Origin: Sporosarcina obsidiansis
GTDB taxonomy: Bacteria; Bacillota; Bacilli; Bacillales_A; Planococcaceae
Assembly (NCBI RefSeq): GCF_009651005.1
Contig: NZ_WHVW01000007.1
Location: 1 to 64,000, forward strand
Reading direction: 5' to 3'
Length of the DNA stretch: 64,000 nt
Position 1 is the stretch's first letter, and every line of letters starts with the position of its first letter. Under the pieces are notes generated by a model. That model searched no databases, had not been told where the DNA came from, and worked only from the letters and a program-made list of their open reading frames with translations. Shown here piece by piece: positions 9,390 to 18,459 of this stretch. The position numbers and the translations under genes are program-made.

Positions 9390-10538
9390 TTACGAATATT
9401 CTTTAGAAAGTTGTCCTGCAATAATATTTTTTTGAATTTCAGATGTTCCTTCGTAGATGCGTGTGATTCTAGCATCTCGATAAAATCTCTCAATTGGATA
9501 ATCAGAAATATAGCCGATCCCGCCATGAACTTGTAATGCTTTATCCGCGACACGGTTATATACTTCTGAGCCAAAAAGTTTTAGCATGGCTGCTTCTTTT
9601 ATCACTGTTTTCCCCTCATCCACCATCCAAGCCACTCGATAAGTAAATGATCTAAGTGCTTCGATATCGACCGCCATTTCAGCTAACATATGTGCAACCG
9701 CCTGATGTTCAATAATCGGAACTTGAAATTGCACTCGCTCTTTCGCATAAGCAACTGATAAGTCTAATAATTTCTGGCAAGATCCCAAATTCCGAGCAGC
9801 CAATCCGGCACGTCCATTTGTTAATATTTTCAAAGCATTTACGTAACCTTCACCTTCATTACTCAACACATTTTCAACAGGAACTTCACAATTATCCATT
9901 ATAATTTCAGCAGTATCTGAGCCACGTAATCCCATCTTTTTTTCAACAGCGCCTACATGAAATCCTGGAAAATCTTTCTCTACGATAAATGAAGTAATTC
10001 CTTTTGCACCTTTAGATGGCTCTGTTACGGCCATCACCGTGAAAATACTTGCTTCTGTTGCATTTGTAATATAATGTTTTGTGCCATTCAGAATATACTT
10101 ATCACCTTTTTTAACAGCGGTTGTTTTTAAGTTCGTTGCATTTGATCCAGCCTCGGGTTCTGTCAAAGCGAATGCACCTATCCACTCACCTGTAGCCATC
10201 TTCGGTAAGTACTTCCGTTTTTGAGCTTCGTTCCCCATTTCCACTATCCCCACAGTGCCTATCCCGGTATGTGCACCAATAAGCGTGGTATAACCATTAT
10301 GTGTAGCACCAATTTCTTCATATAAAGCACACTTACCAACCATTCCAATGCCAAGTCCACCATAGGCTTCGGGAATACTCAACCCAAACAAACCCATTTC
10401 TTTCGACATTTTTACGATATGGTTGGGGATCTTATTTTCTTCTTCGATTTGCATGGTAACTTCTTCTACTTCACTTTGGACAAAATCCCGTACACTTTGC
10501 TTTAAAAGTAAAATATCCTCACTTAATTTAAAATTCAT
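9390..10538 (-). CDS. acyl-CoA dehydrogenase
   Basis: 382 aa from the ATG at 10538, preceded by GGAGGGATTGT; an upstream start would lie before that site. FAD-dependent alpha,beta-dehydrogenation of an acyl-CoA is expected. Conserved blocks are AFALTEPEAGSNA (FAD contact), the GLRGSDTAEI loop, and IYEGTSEIQ, where Glu at about 363 is the catalytic base in the position used by short- and medium-chain enzymes. It is nearly the same length as the dehydrogenase at 14953-16098 and similar throughout, indicating an old duplication in the operon. Confidence 0.93.
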   Translation of the reverse strand: MNFKLSEDILLLKQSVRDFVQSEVEEVTMQIEEENKIPNHIVKMSKEMGLFGLSIPEAYGGLGIGMVGKCALYEEIGATHNGYTTLIGAHTGIGTVGIVEMGNEAQKRKYLPKMATGEWIGAFALTEPEAGSNATNLKTTAVKKGDKYILNGTKHYITNATEASIFTVMAVTEPSKGAKGITSFIVEKDFPGFHVGAVEKKMGLRGSDTAEIIMDNCEVPVENVLSNEGEGYVNALKILTNGRAGLAARNLGSCQKLLDLSVAYAKERVQFQVPIIEHQAVAHMLAEMAVDIEALRSFTYRVAWMVDEGKTVIKEAAMLKLFGSEVYNRVADKALQVHGGIGYISDYPIERFYRDARITRIYEGTSEIQKNIIAGQLSKEYS

Positions 10539-10605
10539 ACAATCCCTCCATAACACGTATATACTTTAGAATTTGCTTTTCAATTTTGATCCAGGAAAAC
10601 CCTAA

Positions 10606-11511
10606 TTAATTATTGTGTATATAACTTTCTTCTATTCTCTTTCCTTTTTCATCATATTTATAAAAACCTTTTCCAGTTTTTCTACCGAGTTCGCCTTTCG
10701 CAACCTTTTCAGCTACAACTTTTGACGGACGATCTTTCTCGTCTCCCGTTTCTTCAAAACGTTGTTGGCGAACAAAATAATTTACATCTAACCCCGTAAG
10801 ATCAAGCAGTGCAAATGGGCCGATTGGATGGTTTAGCGCTTTTTTACAAACAATATCAATTTCGTCTGCTGATGCATAACCATTCTCATAAAGAAATAAC
10901 GCTTCGTCCATTAACTTTCCTAAAATACGGTTTGCAATAAAACCTGATATTTCTTTCTTTAATAACACGGGTGTTTTCTTAATACTCTCAATAAACTCCA
11001 TACTTTCAGACGCTGTTTCATTAGATGTATGCGGCCCCTTCACCACTTCTACCATTTCCATTACGAGCACAGGATTAAAAAAGTGAATATTACAAACGTT
11101 CTCAGGGTGACTCACTACATCTGCTAATTTTGAACTGACAATTGTTGAACTATTCGTTGCCAAAATCGTATTTGAAGCAACAATTTTATCAAGTTGGGCA
11201 AACAGGTCTCGTTTAGCATCAAGTTTTTCTACAATAGCCTCAATGACTATATTCGCCTTAGATAACTGTTGAATATCCGTTGTGAAAACCAATTTATCAA
11301 ATGCACGATCCACTTCTTCACGAGTATACCGTCCTTTATCCACACGTTTGTCCATCTGTCCTTTAAGAAAAGTTTTCGCTTTGTCAATACTTGACTGTTC
11401 AATGTCCTGCAAAGTAACTGGATATCCTGCCAGCGCACATACTATTGCAATTTGTGATCCCATTGCACCTGAACCGACAACCGCCACTTGATTAATCATA
11501 CGTTTTACCAT
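10606..11511 (-). CDS. 3-hydroxyacyl-CoA dehydrogenase (NAD-dependent)
   Basis: 301 aa from the ATG at 11511, with GGAG 8 bases upstream. GSGAMGSQIA at residues about 13-22 is the NAD-binding Rossmann loop; HFFNPVLVMEMVEVV holds the catalytic His, and NRILGKLMDEA with NHPIGPFALLDLTGLD forms the C-terminal dimer domain. It oxidises a 3-hydroxyacyl-CoA to the 3-keto form before thiolysis. It is a stand-alone short enzyme of about 300 aa, not fused to a hydratase. It lies in unit A between the NMO-family gene and an acyl-CoA dehydrogenase. Confidence 0.93.
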   Translation of the reverse strand: MVKRMINQVAVVGSGAMGSQIAIVCALAGYPVTLQDIEQSSIDKAKTFLKGQMDKRVDKGRYTREEVDRAFDKLVFTTDIQQLSKANIVIEAIVEKLDAKRDLFAQLDKIVASNTILATNSSTIVSSKLADVVSHPENVCNIHFFNPVLVMEMVEVVKGPHTSNETASESMEFIESIKKTPVLLKKEISGFIANRILGKLMDEALFLYENGYASADEIDIVCKKALNHPIGPFALLDLTGLDVNYFVRQQRFEETGDEKDRPSKVVAEKVAKGELGRKTGKGFYKYDEKGKRIEESYIHNN

Positions 11512-11529
11512 AAAAACCACTCCGCCTCT

Positions 11530-12513
11530 TTAGATTATTTTTTTGGCAAATTCATTTACACTACATAATGACTCTTCATACTCTTCTCTTAATTGATTAA
11601 TAATATTGGTCGTGCTATCAATTGTTTCTATACCACCTACGCCATGACCAGCGGACCAAATATCTTTCCAGGCTTTTAATTTTCGATTATCAGAATTATT
11701 ATCGAATGAAATCTCTTTTTTTCTTACTAGATCGTTAATATCTAAACCGACATTTTCAATACTAGGGATGAGCATGTTCGAATGGACACCTGAAAATGCA
11801 TCCGTATAAATAATATCTTCATAATTTGAGGCAAGGATCATTTCACGATACGCATCTTTTGCAAAATTCTCTTTAGCTACAATAAACCTCGTGCCCATAT
11901 ATGCTAAATCAGCACCAGCTGCTTGCGCTGCCAAAACACCAGCACCTGTTGAAATGGATCCAGCTAATAATATGATGCCATCCCAGAAAGCTTTGACACT
12001 ATCAATGAAAGCGAACCCATTAATAAGTCCTGCATGCCCACCAGCGCCAGCAGAAACAAGTATCAAGCCATCTACTTTTGCCTCTGCAGCTTTTTTGGCA
12101 AAAGCCACTGTACTTACATCAGAAAATACAATGCCTCCATAACCATGGACAACTTCTACCACACGCTTTGGGGATCCAAGTGAAGTAATAACTATCGGTG
12201 GCTGATGCTGTTTTACAAGTTCTAACTCTTCGTTAAACCTTCCATTAGACGTATGAACAATAATATTTATTGCCCAAGGTGCTATTTTCCTTTTTTCGTG
12301 TTCTTTCCTAGCATCTATAAAAGACTGGTTAATTTCTTTCATCCATTCATCAAGTTTCTCAATTGTGCGTGCATTACTAGCTGGAAATGAACCAATAACC
12401 CCATTTAAACAGCAATCTATTAGCATAGCTGGACTTGAAATAAGAAACATCGGTGCTGCCACAATGGGCAATGTGAGATGATCCGATAATTTTAGTAGTG
12501 TATCTTTGCTCAT
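11530..12513 (-). CDS. nitronate monooxygenase-family FMN protein
   Basis: 327 aa TIM-barrel flavoprotein of the 2-nitropropane dioxygenase/NMO family. LPIVAAPMFLIS at the N-terminus, SAGAGGHAGL with the active-site-type His, and GAGVLAAQAAGADLAYMGTRF for the FMN phosphate are visible. Automatic names suggest nitronate oxidation, but its place inside a beta-oxidation operon suggests a flavin-dependent dehydrogenase or reductase on a CoA thioester. This is as known for IpdC in actinobacterial steroid-ring catabolism. That role is my inference. GGGGGTGTCCAA precedes the ATG. Confidence 0.85.
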   Translation of the reverse strand: MSKDTLLKLSDHLTLPIVAAPMFLISSPAMLIDCCLNGVIGSFPASNARTIEKLDEWMKEINQSFIDARKEHEKRKIAPWAINIIVHTSNGRFNEELELVKQHQPPIVITSLGSPKRVVEVVHGYGGIVFSDVSTVAFAKKAAEAKVDGLILVSAGAGGHAGLINGFAFIDSVKAFWDGIILLAGSISTGAGVLAAQAAGADLAYMGTRFIVAKENFAKDAYREMILASNYEDIIYTDAFSGVHSNMLIPSIENVGLDINDLVRKKEISFDNNSDNRKLKAWKDIWSAGHGVGGIETIDSTTNIINQLREEYEESLCSVNEFAKKII

Positions 12514-12537
12514 TTGGACACCCCCTTTGACTTTTGA

Positions 12538-13329
12538 TTAGCTAAAACTTGGAGTACGCTTTTCAAAAAATGCATCTACGCCTTCCTTAAAATCAGTAGA
12601 TTCAAAACACATTCCTTGTGCAAATCCTTCCAATTCCAGTGTCTTACCAATCTCATCGAGTACCGTTCTATTCACCAACCTCTTCGTCAAGCCCATAGAG
12701 AGTGCTGGACCTTCTGCTAAAGTTGAAGCAAGAGAATGTACTTTTTCTTCTAGTTTTTCGCTTGGAACAACATGATTCGCAATGCCCATCTCCAACGCTT
12801 GATCAGCGGTTACCTTTCCACCAGTAAGCATTAATTCAAGCGCTCGGTGACGTCCAATCAAACTTGGTAAAAAGTATAAGGAACCTAAATCCGGTATCAA
12901 TCCGACCTTCATAAAACTTTGAATTAATGCACTTGAATTTGCCATAACGATTACATCACAAGCCAAAGCCAGACTTACACCTGCTCCTGCAGCTACACCA
13001 TTCAGAGCAGCAATTACAGGCTTCTCTAAATTCAAAACAGAATAGATTAACCGATGACCGGCTTGCAATCTTTGACGGCCAGCTTCTGCACTTATTCCTT
13101 GTAATGTACTTAAATCTCCACCCGCAGAAAATGCTTTCCCTTCGCCCGTCAGAATGACTATTTTCACTTCAGAGTCGTTGTTTACTTTAGTGAAAAAACT
13201 CCTTAACTCCTCTCTCATTTCTAAACTTAATGCATTCCTCACTTCTGGTTGATTGAGTTTTACTACACCTATATTATTTTCAACATCAATAGAAATATAT
13301 TTATAATGCGTATATTTGTTAGATTTCAT
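12538..13329 (-). CDS. PaaG-like enoyl-CoA isomerase (crotonase family)
   Basis: 263 aa. The crotonase fold is clear (AGGDLSTL oxyanion segment; VAAGAGVSLALACD), but neither hydratase glutamate is present. The first position is a small residue, and the second block reads SFMKVGLIPDLGS with IPD, as in PaaG-type and other 2,3-enoyl-CoA isomerases where the Asp is the base. I therefore expect double-bond or ring isomerisation rather than hydration. FFEKRTPSF closes the protein as in the family. It is in unit A between the ligase gene and the NMO-family gene. GTGGAGGAAATAAG precedes the ATG. Confidence 0.82.
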   Translation of the reverse strand: MKSNKYTHYKYISIDVENNIGVVKLNQPEVRNALSLEMREELRSFFTKVNNDSEVKIVILTGEGKAFSAGGDLSTLQGISAEAGRQRLQAGHRLIYSVLNLEKPVIAALNGVAAGAGVSLALACDVIVMANSSALIQSFMKVGLIPDLGSLYFLPSLIGRHRALELMLTGGKVTADQALEMGIANHVVPSEKLEEKVHSLASTLAEGPALSMGLTKRLVNRTVLDEIGKTLELEGFAQGMCFESTDFKEGVDAFFEKRTPSFS

Positions 13330-13353
13330 CTTATTTCCTCCACATTAAAATTC

Positions 13354-14925
13354 TTAGTTGAGCAATCGTTTCAGTATTTTACCGACTGTGTTCCTAGGCA
13401 GTTCTTTTATAATTACAAATAGTTTTGGCACTTTATAAGGCGCTAATTTCTGACAGCAAAATTGTTTAATGACTTCCAAATCTAGCGTCACACCGGTTTT
13501 AGGAACAATAAAAGCTTTGATCACTTCTTCAGAGTTGTCTCTTACAATTCCTATGACTGCTACTTCTTGAATGTCTGGATATTCATATAAAACCTCTTCC
13601 ACCTCTTGCGGATATATATTAAAACCATTAATAATAATTAGTTCCTTTTTCCTACCGACAATGAAAAAATATCCCTCTTCGTCCATCATTGCTAGATCAC
13701 CGGTATGTAACCACTCATTTTGTAAAGCCTTTTTTGTTTCTATTTCATTGTTCCAATAGCCTTTCATAATTTGAGGTCCTTTAATAAGTAACTCTCCAAC
13801 GACATTTGGACCTAACTCATAGTCATCTTCATCAATAATCTTACAATCAGTATCTCGAATAGGAACCCCAATACTACCAACTTTTTGTTTCCCCCATACA
13901 GGATTCCGATGTGTTGTTGGGGAAGCCTCAGACAATCCGAATCCTTCAGCAATCATCACTCCGGACAATTCTTTAAATCTCTTTATTACTTCAATAGGTA
14001 ATGGCGCTGATCCACAAGTACAATACTTCAAACAACTCAGATCGTATCGTTGAATATTCTGGAAGTTTATAAATGCACTATACATTTTTGGTACACCAGG
14101 GAAGAATGAGGGTTTATATTTCCGGATACTATCTAGTACTATTTGGACATCGAATTTTGCAATTAATAGTATGGACGCCCCCATGAAAATACTTAAATTC
14201 ATCGCACTAGTCATTGCGTATACGTGATAGAGGGGGGTTGCTGTTAAAACTACCGCTTCTTTTGCGTTTTCTATACCATACATTTCATATCCTTGAGATA
14301 CATTTGATGTCAGATTTGAATGAGTAAGCATGACACCTTTCATATCTCCACCTGTACCACCCGTATATTGAATAACTGCAATGTCTTCATTTGGATAAAT
14401 CTCTTCTATAGTACGGATCTCAACTCCATTCTCAATCAATGAATCAAGGGACATGAATCCTTCTTCTTTTTCGATTGAGAAACATTGAGTAAATTCATAT
14501 AGTTTTTTTACCGCTTGAACTGTTGGACTAGCAGTTTTATCATACACAATGTATTGCATTTGAGAGTTTTCCGATATTCTTATTAATTCACGAAAAGTAT
14601 ATAGCGGATTAACTTGTACAACGATTAATCCCAATGCATGTGCAGCATAGTAACTGACTATATAAAGTGGATGATTGGACATCATTAGACCGATTCGATC
14701 ACCTTTTTTCAATCCAATTTCTTGCCATGTTCCAGCCAATTTATCTACTGATGTTTTCAAAGTAGAATAGTTACAAAATTCATCATTAAAAATAATTGCC
14801 GTTCGTTCAGGGTACTTATTCGTTGTTCTTTCAAGCAACTTGTAGATTGAACACTCAGTTAACTCGGTGGTGACCGAGTTCTCTTTAAACCACTGTAACC
14901 ACGGCTTATTCACTACTTTCTCCAC
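13354..14925 (-). CDS. acyl-CoA synthetase (AMP-forming, FadD-like)
   Basis: About 523 aa. No ATG fits; GTG codons at 14934, 14925 and 14913 are possible, and 14925 has the best spacing from CTGGAGC. It has the ANL-family blocks: a P-loop reading YTGGTGGDMKGVMLTH (usually TGGTTG.PKG), GFGLSEASP, and HTGDLAMMDEEGYFFIVGRKKELI followed by the catalytic-type Lys in NTVGKILKR. It should activate a free acid to its acyl-CoA with ATP, the entry step of the pathway. The Gly and Met substitutions in the P-loop are unusual. It precedes the isomerase gene. Confidence 0.9.
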   Translation of the reverse strand: MEKVVNKPWLQWFKENSVTTELTECSIYKLLERTTNKYPERTAIIFNDEFCNYSTLKTSVDKLAGTWQEIGLKKGDRIGLMMSNHPLYIVSYYAAHALGLIVVQVNPLYTFRELIRISENSQMQYIVYDKTASPTVQAVKKLYEFTQCFSIEKEEGFMSLDSLIENGVEIRTIEEIYPNEDIAVIQYTGGTGGDMKGVMLTHSNLTSNVSQGYEMYGIENAKEAVVLTATPLYHVYAMTSAMNLSIFMGASILLIAKFDVQIVLDSIRKYKPSFFPGVPKMYSAFINFQNIQRYDLSCLKYCTCGSAPLPIEVIKRFKELSGVMIAEGFGLSEASPTTHRNPVWGKQKVGSIGVPIRDTDCKIIDEDDYELGPNVVGELLIKGPQIMKGYWNNEIETKKALQNEWLHTGDLAMMDEEGYFFIVGRKKELIIINGFNIYPQEVEEVLYEYPDIQEVAVIGIVRDNSEEVIKAFIVPKTGVTLDLEVIKQFCCQKLAPYKVPKLFVIIKELPRNTVGKILKRLLN

Positions 14926-14952
14926 TAATATCACGCTCCAGTTACTGATTAG

Positions 14953-16098
14953 TTAACCTTCCAATAACTTTCTGGCAATAATCAAACGCTGGATTTCATT
15001 TGTTCCTTCATAGATCTTCGTTATTCGTGCGTCACGGTAAAATCTTTCGATAGGGTATTCACCTATATAGCCTAGTCCACCGTGAATCTGTACAGCTTGA
15101 TCAGCGACTCTATTAAATACATCCGAAGCAAATAACTTTGCCATAGATGCCTCTTTTATCGCTTTTTCTCCATCATCTATCATATGTGCTGCTTTCAAAG
15201 TAAGCATTCTGGCAGCTTCCGTTTCAGTTGCCATATCTGCAAGCATCCACTGAACTGCCTGATTATCCGCTATTGGCTTACCAAACTGGACTCTTTCTTT
15301 TGCATACACTGTAGACATTTCTATAAGTTTATCGCATGAACCTACAGCTCTTGCCGCCAAACCTACGCGACCTTCTCCTAGTATTTTCAAAGCAGACATA
15401 TAGCCCATTCCCACATCACCAATAACATTTTCTTGTGGTACTTCACAATCTTCAAAGATCAGTTGAGCAGTATAAGAACCTCTTAGCCCCATTTTTTTGT
15501 CTATTTTCCCGACAGTAAAGCCCGGAAAATCTTTTTCAATTAGAAAGGCTGTAATTCCACCTTTCGCTCCTTTTTCTTTATTAGTTAAAGCAAATACCGT
15601 AAATACATCTGCTACCGGTGCATTTGTGATGAAATGCTTAGTACCATTTACTATCCACTTATCTCTTTTTTTCACTGCAGTCGTTGCTAAATTTGTAGCA
15701 TCTGATCCTGCACCTGCCTCTGATAAAGCAAACGCGGCTATTTTCTTACCTGAAGCTAAATCCGGTAAAAATTTTCCTTTCAAATAGGGTGAGGCTAATT
15801 GAACAAGACCTGTACTTCCAATTCCAGTGTGTGCACTAATTAAACTTACAAATCCATTATGCGTCCGACCAAGTTGTTCAAGTATGACGGCCTTACCGAC
15901 TGTATTTAAACCAATTCCTCCATATTCTTCGGGAATACTTAAACCAAATAATCCAAGCTCTTTTGATTGCTCTATTAAGTGTTGAGGAATTTTATCATCA
16001 TCCTCGATTTGTTGAGCAAAAGGTTCCACCTCTTTTTCAACAAAGTTCCGAACGGTCTCTTTCATTTGTTTAATTTCCGGAGCTAGTGTCGCAAACAT
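14953..16098 (-). CDS. acyl-CoA dehydrogenase
   Basis: 381 aa from the ATG at 16098, with GGAGGGATTGCT directly upstream. It has all blocks of the FAD acyl-CoA dehydrogenases: AAFALSEAGAGSDATNL, KMGLRGSYTAQLIFEDCEVP, and IYEGTNEIQ with catalytic Glu at about 364. It is paralogous to the gene at 9390-10538 (same N-terminal pattern VRNFVEKEVEPFAQQIEDD against VRDFVQSEVEEVTMQIEEE). It is the second gene of unit A, 3 bp before the end of the first dehydrogenase gene. Confidence 0.93.
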   Translation of the reverse strand: MFATLAPEIKQMKETVRNFVEKEVEPFAQQIEDDDKIPQHLIEQSKELGLFGLSIPEEYGGIGLNTVGKAVILEQLGRTHNGFVSLISAHTGIGSTGLVQLASPYLKGKFLPDLASGKKIAAFALSEAGAGSDATNLATTAVKKRDKWIVNGTKHFITNAPVADVFTVFALTNKEKGAKGGITAFLIEKDFPGFTVGKIDKKMGLRGSYTAQLIFEDCEVPQENVIGDVGMGYMSALKILGEGRVGLAARAVGSCDKLIEMSTVYAKERVQFGKPIADNQAVQWMLADMATETEAARMLTLKAAHMIDDGEKAIKEASMAKLFASDVFNRVADQAVQIHGGLGYIGEYPIERFYRDARITKIYEGTNEIQRLIIARKLLEG

Positions 16099-16128
16099 AG
16101 CAATCCCTCCCTTTTTGGGTTTCATTAA

Positions 16129-17319
16129 TTAATTCCAAGCAGGCATCATTTTGTTTAACTCTTTATCTTTTCGATAACCAAGTACATATTCCGCCTGCAT
16201 CACAGTGTGTATTTCACGCGTACCTTCATAGATGACAGGTGCTTTTGAATTACGCAAATAACGTTCGACTGGATATTCATCGGAATACCCATAAGCCCCA
16301 TGAATTTGTACAGCATCATCTGCTGCTTTATTTGCAAAATCACATGCTTGCCATTTTGCTAAGGAAGTCTCTCGAGTATTTCTTTTTCCAGCATTCTTTA
16401 ATTCACCTGCTCGGTAGACCAGTAATCTACTCATTTCATAGCCTGCTTCCATATTCGCAATCATTTGTTGAACGAGTTGATGTTTGCCAATTGGCTTACC
16501 GAATGTTTCTCGTTCATGGCAATATGCAACACTTGCTTCCATACACGCCATAATTTGACCAACAGCTCCTGCGGCTACTGTAAATCGACCATTATCTAGT
16601 GCAGCCATCGCAATCTTAAATCCTTCACCCTCTTCACCAAGTAAATTTTCTTTAGGTACTTTAACATTTTCAAAAAATAGCTCTCCTGTGTTACCAGCAC
16701 GGATACCTAATTTCCCCTTAATTGCTTTAGAAGAAAATCCTTCCCAATTTCGTTCAACAATAAATGCCGAAATGCCTTTATGTCTCATTGACTTGTCGTC
16801 TGTGTAAGCAAACACTAAAAAGTTATCCGCAATATCACATAATGAAATCCATGTTTTTTGGCCATTCAAAATATAATGATCACCATTTTTTACTGCTGTT
16901 GTTTGCATTGCCGCAACATCAGATCCTGCACCTGGCTCAGTAAGTCCAAAAGCACCGATTTTCTCCCCTTTTGCTTGTGGTACTAAATATTTTTGCTTCT
17001 GCGCTTCATTGCCCCACTGTAAAATTGATAGGCTATTTAATCCAATATGAACCGAAACAGCAGTTCGGAATGCAGTATCTCCACGTTCTAATTCCTCACA
17101 AACAATTGCTAATGAGTTATAATCCATCCCGCTTCCACTATACGTCTCAGGAATACAAACACCCATAATTCCGAGGTTGGCAATCTTTTTCAATATCATA
17201 GGATCAGACTTTCCTTCTCGATCCCATTTTCCGATGTGAGGCATGATTTCTTTATCGACAAATCCCCTAACTGTACTGCGCAACATATTCTGTTCTTCTG
17301 TATGCGTAAAATTCATCAT
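16129..17319 (-). CDS. acyl-CoA dehydrogenase, first gene of unit A
   Basis: 396 aa. GGAGAGAGTAA lies before the ATGATG at 17319. Conserved blocks are GAFGLTEPGAGSDVAAMQ, TWISLCDIADNF, GELFFENVKVPKENLLG and VIYEGTREIH, with catalytic Glu at about 365. The C-terminus extends beyond that Glu (VLGYRKDKELNKMMPAW) and differs from the other two dehydrogenases, so a different substrate is likely. It is transcribed divergently from the LysR gene, the typical placement of a regulated first gene. Confidence 0.93.
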   Translation of the reverse strand: MMNFTHTEEQNMLRSTVRGFVDKEIMPHIGKWDREGKSDPMILKKIANLGIMGVCIPETYSGSGMDYNSLAIVCEELERGDTAFRTAVSVHIGLNSLSILQWGNEAQKQKYLVPQAKGEKIGAFGLTEPGAGSDVAAMQTTAVKNGDHYILNGQKTWISLCDIADNFLVFAYTDDKSMRHKGISAFIVERNWEGFSSKAIKGKLGIRAGNTGELFFENVKVPKENLLGEEGEGFKIAMAALDNGRFTVAAGAVGQIMACMEASVAYCHERETFGKPIGKHQLVQQMIANMEAGYEMSRLLVYRAGELKNAGKRNTRETSLAKWQACDFANKAADDAVQIHGAYGYSDEYPVERYLRNSKAPVIYEGTREIHTVMQAEYVLGYRKDKELNKMMPAWN

Positions 17320-17457
17320 TTACTCTCTCCTTCAAGTGTTAGTATACAAAGCAATAATTCATTTTCTTACCATTCTTTCAATCATATATACAACATATTG
17401 AGGGCATAACATGATAAGATAATGATAATTTCCAATTATCGGTGGGGGGGAAGTACT
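17320..17457. promoter_or_regulatory. divergent control region of unit A and the LysR gene
   Basis: A 138-bp AT-rich spacer between divergent start codons. It contains GGGCATAA (17402-17409; TTATGCCC on the minus strand), the same octamer found in the duplicated control module at 31558-31565, with one change at 24247-24254. LysR-type regulators usually bind such divergent spacers. No perfect sigma-A hexamer pair is obvious for either direction, which fits an activator-dependent promoter. Confidence 0.55.
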
Positions 17458-18378
17458 ATGAGAATAGAACAGTTAGAATACATCGTTTCCGTAGCAAAAA
17501 CTCAATCATTTTCTAAAACAGCGCAAGACTTACACGTCTCCCAACCAGCCATAAGTCAATCTATATTACGTCTAGAGGGCGAGCTGGGAATCAGTATTTT
17601 TGAGCGTTCATCTTCAGGTGTGACTCCTACAACTGAAGGAAAAGTAATTATTCAAAATGCCACAGACATACTTTCTAAGTTAGTCGAGTTAAAACACAAT
17701 GCAAATACTTTTAAAACCTCACAGCAAAAAGAATTGAAAATAGGCTTAGTTTCCGGATTACACCTGCCTTTTTTGCCTGGAATTTTATCTGAGTTGAAAA
17801 ATGAATTTCCACACCAGCGCGTTTCGTTCAGTGAAATGAGTTCAGTGGATATTCTTGACTCTACGATTAATAACAAGCTTGATATTGGTATTTTAGCGAT
17901 CTATGACAAGACTTTTAAACATCAGAATATCGTGAATTTCCAGAATTTTTACGAGATTAAGTTTTTTATCTTTGTTGATCGGCTTTCTCCTTTAGCATCT
18001 TTAGAGACTTTAACACCGAATGATTTGAAAAATTATACATTTGTTATGTATAATGCTGAATTTATGAATTGGTTTTTCGAAAGGTTTTGCAACCTATTCG
18101 GTCCATTCGATGTGTTATTTACCACAAATAATATAGAAACAATTAGGGAAACCGTTAGAAAGGGATTGGCAATTACTATAGAAACAGAAGCTGAACTATT
18201 AAATAATCCCTTCGTTAAAACTGGCGAAATGATCCCCATCCCTTTGCGGATTAATATTCCCGATAAAAGCCATCTAGGTTTAGTCAAAGTAAAAAACAAA
18301 TCCATTTCAATTGAAACAAACACCTTTATTAACGCACTTGGAGCTAAATTTAATGAAATGTTTAAAGTTAATGTTTAA
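17458..18378 (+). CDS. LysR-type transcriptional regulator
   Basis: 306 aa from the ATG at 17458, directly after GGGGGGGAAGTACT; an upstream start at 17422 is before that site. The N-terminal winged helix is classic (MRIEQLEYIVSVAKTQSFSKTA, then HVSQPAISQSILRLEGELG). The C-terminal part is a periplasmic-binding-protein-like effector domain. It resembles the second LysR of the island (42941-43882) in its helix-turn-helix, so both may recognise related sites. It probably controls the divergent unit A and perhaps the duplicated modules at 24.2 and 31.5 kb. The effector is unknown, presumably a pathway acid or CoA ester. Confidence 0.92.
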   Translation: MRIEQLEYIVSVAKTQSFSKTAQDLHVSQPAISQSILRLEGELGISIFERSSSGVTPTTEGKVIIQNATDILSKLVELKHNANTFKTSQQKELKIGLVSGLHLPFLPGILSELKNEFPHQRVSFSEMSSVDILDSTINNKLDIGILAIYDKTFKHQNIVNFQNFYEIKFFIFVDRLSPLASLETLTPNDLKNYTFVMYNAEFMNWFFERFCNLFGPFDVLFTTNNIETIRETVRKGLAITIETEAELLNNPFVKTGEMIPIPLRINIPDKSHLGLVKVKNKSISIETNTFINALGAKFNEMFKVNV

Positions 18379-18404
18379 TAGTAGAATCACAGTAGCTAGA
18401 TTTC

Positions 18405-18445
18405 AATATTTCTACGAGTGGATCTGATCCATCCGTAGAAATATT
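18405..18445. terminator. bidirectional terminator between convergent units
   Basis: AATATTTCTACG (18405-18416) pairs perfectly with CGTAGAAATATT (18434-18445), with a smaller inner stem TGGAT/ATCCA. It sits between the convergent LysR gene and the ABC permease gene; T-rich sequence (GGCTATTTTTTTATTT) follows on the plus strand. Confidence 0.85.
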
Positions 18446-18459
18446 TGTAGGCTATTTTT

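Noticed and set aside
9374..9574. N-terminal extension of the thiolase at 8180
   Set aside because: Overlaps the preceding dehydrogenase gene and is not thiolase-like; the ATG at 9373 starts at the usual family position.
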